64,000 nucleotides of DNA, from the NCBI GenBank assembly GCA_017354895.1, contig CP071493.1, forward strand, positions 4,216,001-4,280,000, read 5' to 3'. This document shows positions 54,466-64,000 of the stretch, in pieces. The notes under the pieces were generated by a model. The model was not told the origin of the DNA. It searched no databases and was given only the letters and a program-made list of their open reading frames with translations. Positions within the stretch are counted from its first letter, which is position 1, and every line of letters begins with the position of its first letter. Source of the stretch: Podospora comata (Eukaryota; Ascomycota; Sordariomycetes; Sordariales; Podosporaceae). The position numbers were made by a program, and so were the translations under genes.

Positions 54466-54702
54466 GCACGTGGGTGAAGAAATCCAGACCACATTTCCAA
54501 CATCAACATTCATCACTCATCGACACATCACTCACTACTTTCTTGGTTAAATTAATTCCCCCAAAAAATACAAGTAATCAGAAGCTTCTAGAGACTACAG
54601 GATTTTTTTCTACAAGAAATCCTCATGTGGTGGCGGGTAAGAGATGGTGAGGTAAAGAAAGTCGATATCATTTTTGCACACTGGATTTCTTCACCCACGT
54701 GC
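54466..54702. mobile_element. Candidate MITE (237 bp) with perfect 22-bp terminal inverted repeats
   Basis: The two ends, 54466-54487 and 54681-54702, are exact inverse copies over 22 bp; the terminal part reads GCACGTGGGTGAAGAAATC. The interior has no coding frame and includes an AT-rich segment. The minisatellite unit stops at GTGGTAGC on the left and resumes as CTGGGGCAATAGAGAGTG on the right, so the element looks inserted inside a minisatellite unit. A GGG(G) next to both ends may be the target duplication, but its length is not clear. The superfamily is not assigned. The identical ends point to a recent or conserved insertion. Confidence 0.65.
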
Positions 54703-54956
54703 TGGGGCAATAGAGAGTGTAAGCTTAAATAGTAGATAATTGCCAGTATTTGCCTTCTTTGACTCATTAAGTTGATATTTAATAATTACATATAAGAGGA
54801 TATAGACAACTTACCTCTACTACTATATGACCCTCTGAGCATCCCGATATCCACAACCTTCACAAAATCTCATGCACTCTATACATAACTATTTAGAAGT
54901 CAACACCACTTGTTTAACTCTACCTTCCACGAACTAAAGCTCCCATGTAGGTATGC

Positions 54957-55303
54957 ATTATCCCAGCTATCACTCTTTAATACCCCAACTATTACTCTCT
55001 ATTACCCTCTATTACCCCCTATTACCACCTATTAACCCAGCTAATATTATCCATTGCATCAGCTATCATCACTGTCAATTACCCAGCTATGACTTTATTA
55101 GGTGTATCAGCTACCACTGTCCATTATCTCAGCTGATAAAATTGACACAGGCAAGATGATAAGTCAGACAGTTGTCTCTATCACTCAAATAGGTTCGGCT
55201 CGCCTCACTAGCTCTTCAACGATTCATTTACAATACACATTTATCCCTCGAAAGGTACGGGGCACTTTGCTTCCATCACCGGCTATCACTATCCATTACC
55301 CTT
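54957..55303 (-). repeat. Inverted, degenerate copies of the 22-bp minisatellite
   Basis: TATCCCAGCTATCAC-like units, inverse to the 54.13 kb array, recur at about 54,957-54,971, 55,030-55,060, 55,080-55,095 and 55,108-55,135. One further unit lies at about 55,280-55,303 (GGCTATCACTATCCATTACC). Short CTATTACC(C) units are mixed in. Divergence is higher than in the plus-orientation array. Confidence 0.7.
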
Positions 55304-55793
55304 GACAGGATATCGATGAGCAATATGATGGGCTACGGTAGCGAGTTACATCACCTTCAACACCATTTATTCCTGTGACCGCGAGACACCCACTCTCTCT
55401 CTCTCGCGGGCATACCTCTCGGCCAGTTGTCAGACGTATCGAGATGGGCTGAATAGAGCATCAAGAAGTGTGCCAACATGTCTGTCCTCACCTCGAGCCC
55501 AACCACAGACGATATTGCAACTGTTTGCTGGAGCTTCATGATAGGCAAGACCGGGGTGGAAGTGAGACAGTGTTGGGCATGGAAGATATGTCGAACGATA
55601 TGGGTGAACATCCTTTTTGCAATATGACATGAACATGCACTATAGTCTACACACTATTATTTACAGACCCTTGAGCCTGTTGTTTCCATGACAGTCTATC
55701 CCCACTAAGAGAAATGCCCCATTTGATCTTAACGCCAGGAAAGATCTCAGTCTAAGAAACTTTATCGTGTCCTTTTAATTGCCATAGCCTTCT

Positions 55794-60967
<5,174 letters not shown>

Positions 60968-61649
60968 TTTGTCGGGAGTCGAAACTCTCTTGGCGCGGGA
61001 GTGGAGCTGAGAGTTGTAACGGAGAAGTTGAACCCTATTTGGGTTGTGATGGTGGATGTTGTTTCGGATGAGTCGCGTGGTGCATTGCAGTTCCTATGTA
61101 CCTGCAGAGAGACAGATTGTTGGATGTACGATAGGACCAAACTCCCGTCGCAAATCCTGCAAAAAGATCGGTTTGGGGGGGCAAATAATTGTTCGAGCTC
61201 CAGAAGTAAGAAAAAGCCATCAAGGTTCCTAGCGGTCAGAGAGCGGCGGCACAGTGCGCATTGTGTGAGTCGGACTAGGCAGCGATGATATCGATATCAT
61301 CAGTGCCCGCCATCCAACCAAGACAAAGGAGAAACTGCACTTTTGGAGGCCGTCGGACAATAGGTATACGGAACTACATCACAACCTTTGGGCAAGATCA
61401 TCTATCTGTATTTCGGCCCTGTATACATTGGCATCAAGCATCGACCTCGAGGTTGGGCCATCCGCACTGTGTTACCTAAGCAATTGACAACCAACTGCCG
61501 TTACACGCCACGGCACTTTTCTCACTAGCGATCTGGCTTACAGCTCATCACAGATCTCTCCGACATGAACCAGCTGCCATTTTATTTGAATAATTATGTT
61601 ATACTACATGGTCGTAACATCATAAGAGTCTCTCAAGTTCCACAGACGC
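60968..61649. other. Intergenic region upstream of the ABCC gene
   Basis: About 680 bases separate the ABCC start from the 3' end of the SDR gene. It should contain the transporter promoter. No regulatory site could be assigned and no gene is seen. Confidence 0.45.
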
Positions 61650-62669
61650 TCAGCCGTTCAGAACAGTGCCTCCATTGCAGTGGATCGTCTGTCCACTGAT
61701 GGCCGAACTATCGGTAGACGCGAGGAACACAACGCAGGTTGCGATCTCACTCGGTTGTGCCGGCCGACCCATTGGGCTGGTAAATTGCTTCTGCGCGTCA
61801 TCGTTCATCGTCGACGGGATCAAGGGGGTCCACACGGGACCTGGCGCAACAGCATTCACCCGGATACCCTGGCCAACCTTCTGATTGCTCAGTCCACGGG
61901 TAAAAGAAATGATGGCGCCTTTGGTCGATGTGTAATCCAACAAGTCAGGCCGGCCGATGTAGGCGTTGATGCTTGCATTGTTGATGATGGTGCTTCCAGG
62001 CTTCATGTGAGGCAGTGAATACTTGGCCAGGTAGAAGTAGGGGTGGATGTTGGTGTCGAAGGTATGGATCCATTGGTCCCTTGTGGCTCGCTGTCAGTCT
62101 TCTTTCCTCTTCATGTTATTTTCAACCGTCATACTCACTCGGACAAGTCCTTGATGTCAGGAACCATCATCTGATAGGCCGCATTGTTGAAAAGGATGTC
62201 GATCTGGCCATTGAATAGTTTGACGGCCTCATCGACCACCTTCTGGCAATTATTGCGGTCCCGCAGATCGGTTGAAATGAGATGACATTGCTGACCGTAC
62301 TGCTCAACACGCTTCTTGGTCTCTTGGGCATCATCCTCTTCCTCAGGCAGATAGGCAATCAGCGAGTTGGCACCCTCCATGGCAAACAGGATGGCAGTCG
62401 CACGGCCAATACCAGAATCACCACCTGTGATGATGGCATTCTTGCCCTTGAGCTTGCCGGCAGCTCTGTACTTTTGGTTCTTGCCATCGCTAGTTGGGAT
62501 CTCATCGAACAGTGGTGTAGGATATGGCATTTTGACCTCTTTTCCAGGGAAATCCTGGTGCGTCACCGGGATCTCGTGCCCTGTCACTGTGTTAGTCCCG
62601 CGTATTTTGATATAAGACAGCAGTGTGGCCGCTCGACTTACCACTCTGGAATTGTCCCTTGTCAGTCAT
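61650..62669 (-). CDS. Short-chain dehydrogenase/reductase (SDR)
   Basis: Three exons read 62669..62642, 62580..62139 and 62079..61650 (299 aa). The first exon is only 28 nt and encodes MTDKGQFQS; it was found because it supplies the ATG and joins in phase to GHEIPVTHQDFPGKEVKMPY. The cofactor motif TGGDSGIGRA is the Gly-rich NAD(P) loop. NNAAYQ is the structural Asn motif. The catalytic part is IINNASINAYIG with Ser, then YTSTK (YxxxK). GPVWTPLIPS follows as in classical SDRs. The N-terminal extension and overall length match the bacterial YghA/general-stress SDR group found widely in fungi. NADP(H) or NAD(H) use is not decided. It is on the same strand as the ABCC gene, but a shared role is only a guess. 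Confidence 0.9.
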
Positions 62670-63522
62670 TTTGAATGATTGGTCTTCGATCGATGCGAAA
62701 TTGTTTCCTCGGGTAAAGAAGGATGTCTGAATGAATAGGAATCAACCAGGTCAAAAGAACAAAAAGGGTCTCTGAAATATTTGTATTAAATCGGACATCT
62801 GAAGTTGAGTTGCTACTGCAGGTACCCAGTCTATGACATAATTGGGGAGCTTCTGGAAGGTGTCCGCAATCACAATGACGACATGCAATGGGGTTGGAGC
62901 TTTTGCTCCCCCAACAGTCGGACACCCATTTACCTTTTCAGAGAAAAGACTGAAAACATTCGGCCGGTGTCAAATTCGACAGCTGCATGCCCTCGGGTGG
63001 TCAGGCGTTCGTGAAATCCCATGGCTCTGATTGACCAGGCATCCTTCTTCAACAATAAACAACACCACCTTGGATATCTCATCAACTTCTGGGCTGGACA
63101 ATATTTGACTCGGTACTCCAAGTATAAAAGGCCAGTTGCTTGTTAAAACTGCTCAAGCGTTGATGTTGCGCGACCACTCACCGGCAGTGACAAGATCGAT
63201 AGGAATGAGTCGAGCTCACGAGCTGGTGTCTCTCGGAAGCAATTTCATAACCCCAGGCCGGCGGTTTGCTCTAGTTTAGCCGAACGGTTTGGTCAACGGC
63301 GGTGGACCGTTGAGTTGTGGCTCTTGTTTTGCAAGGCTAAGTTTAGATGGTTTGACTACTTCTAGGGCATCGTTGAATCCACGCTGTTGGGCAACTCAGT
63401 ATAATAACACAGCAAAATGTCAATGATCATGTTGTGTAAGTCCTTATCCATAAAAGAGATCTTCTTGTTGGACACTCATTTGAACTCGTTCTGCCGTGTC
63501 CTTCTTGTCGCTGTTGTGCAGC
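62670..63522. promoter_or_regulatory. Divergent promoter region between the SDR and rhodopsin-like genes
   Basis: About 850 bases between two divergent start codons. A possible short leader exon of the 7TM gene lies near 63416-63434 and ends in overlapping donors (TTGTGTAAGT), with a TGTGCAG acceptor at 63515-63521. Otherwise no coding or RNA feature is seen. Confidence 0.45.
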
Positions 63523-64000
63523 ATGTTGTCTGATCTTGACCCTCGAGGGGTTCGGCTTTTTGTGCTTCAAATTACATTCCTCGCACTTGTCTATATTTTC
63601 GTTTCTCTTCGAATTCTCGTTAAATCTTTGACTATCAAGAAGATATCACTAGACGATTGGTTGATATTTGCGGCTGTGGTACGTCGATAAGTGCCAAACC
63701 ACCACCCATTCTTGACGAAGTGATAACAGTTATTTTCTGTAGATTGTTTACACCACCCATACAACCATCACCGTATGGGGAATCGTTAACGCAAGCGAGG
63801 AAGGAGTTAAGGACTTCGTCAGGGGCGAAAACATTGCTCTACACTCCTGGTTCCTCAACGAAGCTCTCTACGCGCCGTTGTCAGCACTCATTCGAAGTTC
63901 AATCGCCGTCTTGCTGCTTCGCATAGCCACCGACAAAATCCACAGAAACATAATATACGTAAACCTGGCCTTTACTTGGACCATTACTGCCATCTACTTC
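63523..64000 (+). CDS. Fungal rhodopsin-like 7TM integral membrane protein (3' end outside window)
   Basis: Exons are 63523..63678 and 63743 to the window end, open throughout; the GTACGT donor and CTGTAG acceptor keep phase. The start is taken as the ATG of MLSDLDPRGVRLF, with an intron acceptor just before it. A version with a few extra N-terminal residues from an upstream exon (near 63416) is possible. The sequence shows helix 1 (LFVLQITFLALVYIFVSLRI), the conserved ISLDDWLIFAAV at the start of helix 2, then YTTHTTITVWGI and a helix-3-like LYAPLSALIRSSIAVLLLRI. This matches the large fungal 'rhodopsin domain' (SAT4-like) membrane family found beside secondary-metabolite and effector genes. 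Function is unknown. It is not a retinal-binding opsin on present evidence. Confidence 0.78.

Larger units (their letters stand above)
52976..55793. other. Gene-free, repeat-rich end of the accessory island
   Basis: Apart from the listed repeats and the candidate MITE, I see no supported gene in these 2.8 kb. A 143-aa frame at 53596..54027 begins in the direct repeats and has no recognised domain. The last 450 bases lie 3' of the ABC transporter and include a short TCTC run at 55391-55406. Confidence 0.45.

Noticed and set aside
42939-55793. LTR retroelement or Polinton fossil in the AT-rich island
   Set aside because: No paired long terminal repeats and no reverse transcriptase, integrase, capsid or polymerase-like reading was recognised in any frame.

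Overview
This window is nuclear DNA from a filamentous ascomycete, most likely a sordariomycete close to the Sordariales. The evidence is short introns (about 50-125 nt) with GTRNGT donors and CTAAC/CTGAC branch sites, widely spaced single genes, and a protein set typical of that group: a NUC-1-type bHLH regulator, MPH1, MEX67, PMT4, a YOR1/MRP-type ABCC pump and a fungal rhodopsin-like 7TM protein. Species cannot be fixed from the sequence alone.

Layout. 0-42 kb is mostly conserved housekeeping: the 3' end of HIS1; an inner-nuclear-membrane LEM/HeH protein (Src1/Heh family); a small heat-shock protein with a very long low-complexity N terminus; a NUC-1 homologue; a kelch single-pass membrane protein; MEX67 and MPH1 sharing a divergent promoter; a doubtful gene at 24 kb; a C2H2 zinc-finger regulator; a MarR-GNAT fusion acetyltransferase with an apparent frameshift; a small membrane protein; a RidA-family deaminase with a 14-nt microexon; PMT4; and a cytochrome P450.

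43-55.8 kb is an accessory-looking island with only one convincing gene, a SANT/Myb-like protein at 45.8-46.7 kb. The rest is AT-rich diverged direct repeats, a 1.6 kb tract almost without G on the + strand, a decayed zinc-binding protein gene, about 190-bp direct repeats, a 22-bp minisatellite in two opposite orientations, and a 237-bp candidate MITE with perfect 22-bp terminal inverted repeats inserted in that minisatellite. Beyond the island come a 1,635-aa ABCC transporter, an SDR oxidoreductase and the start of a 7TM rhodopsin-like gene cut by the window end.

Most noteworthy: (1) the G-less, AUG-less 1.46-1.6 kb tract directly before an ATG; (2) overlapping splice donors and two acceptors in the Src1-family gene just before its second membrane segment, recalling the alternatively spliced yeast SRC1; (3) the MITE/minisatellite/pseudogene island; (4) the MarR-GNAT frameshift. 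Intron positions were read by eye from splice signals and frame continuity. Database comparison, RNA data and repeat searches were not available, so names rest on recognised motifs.
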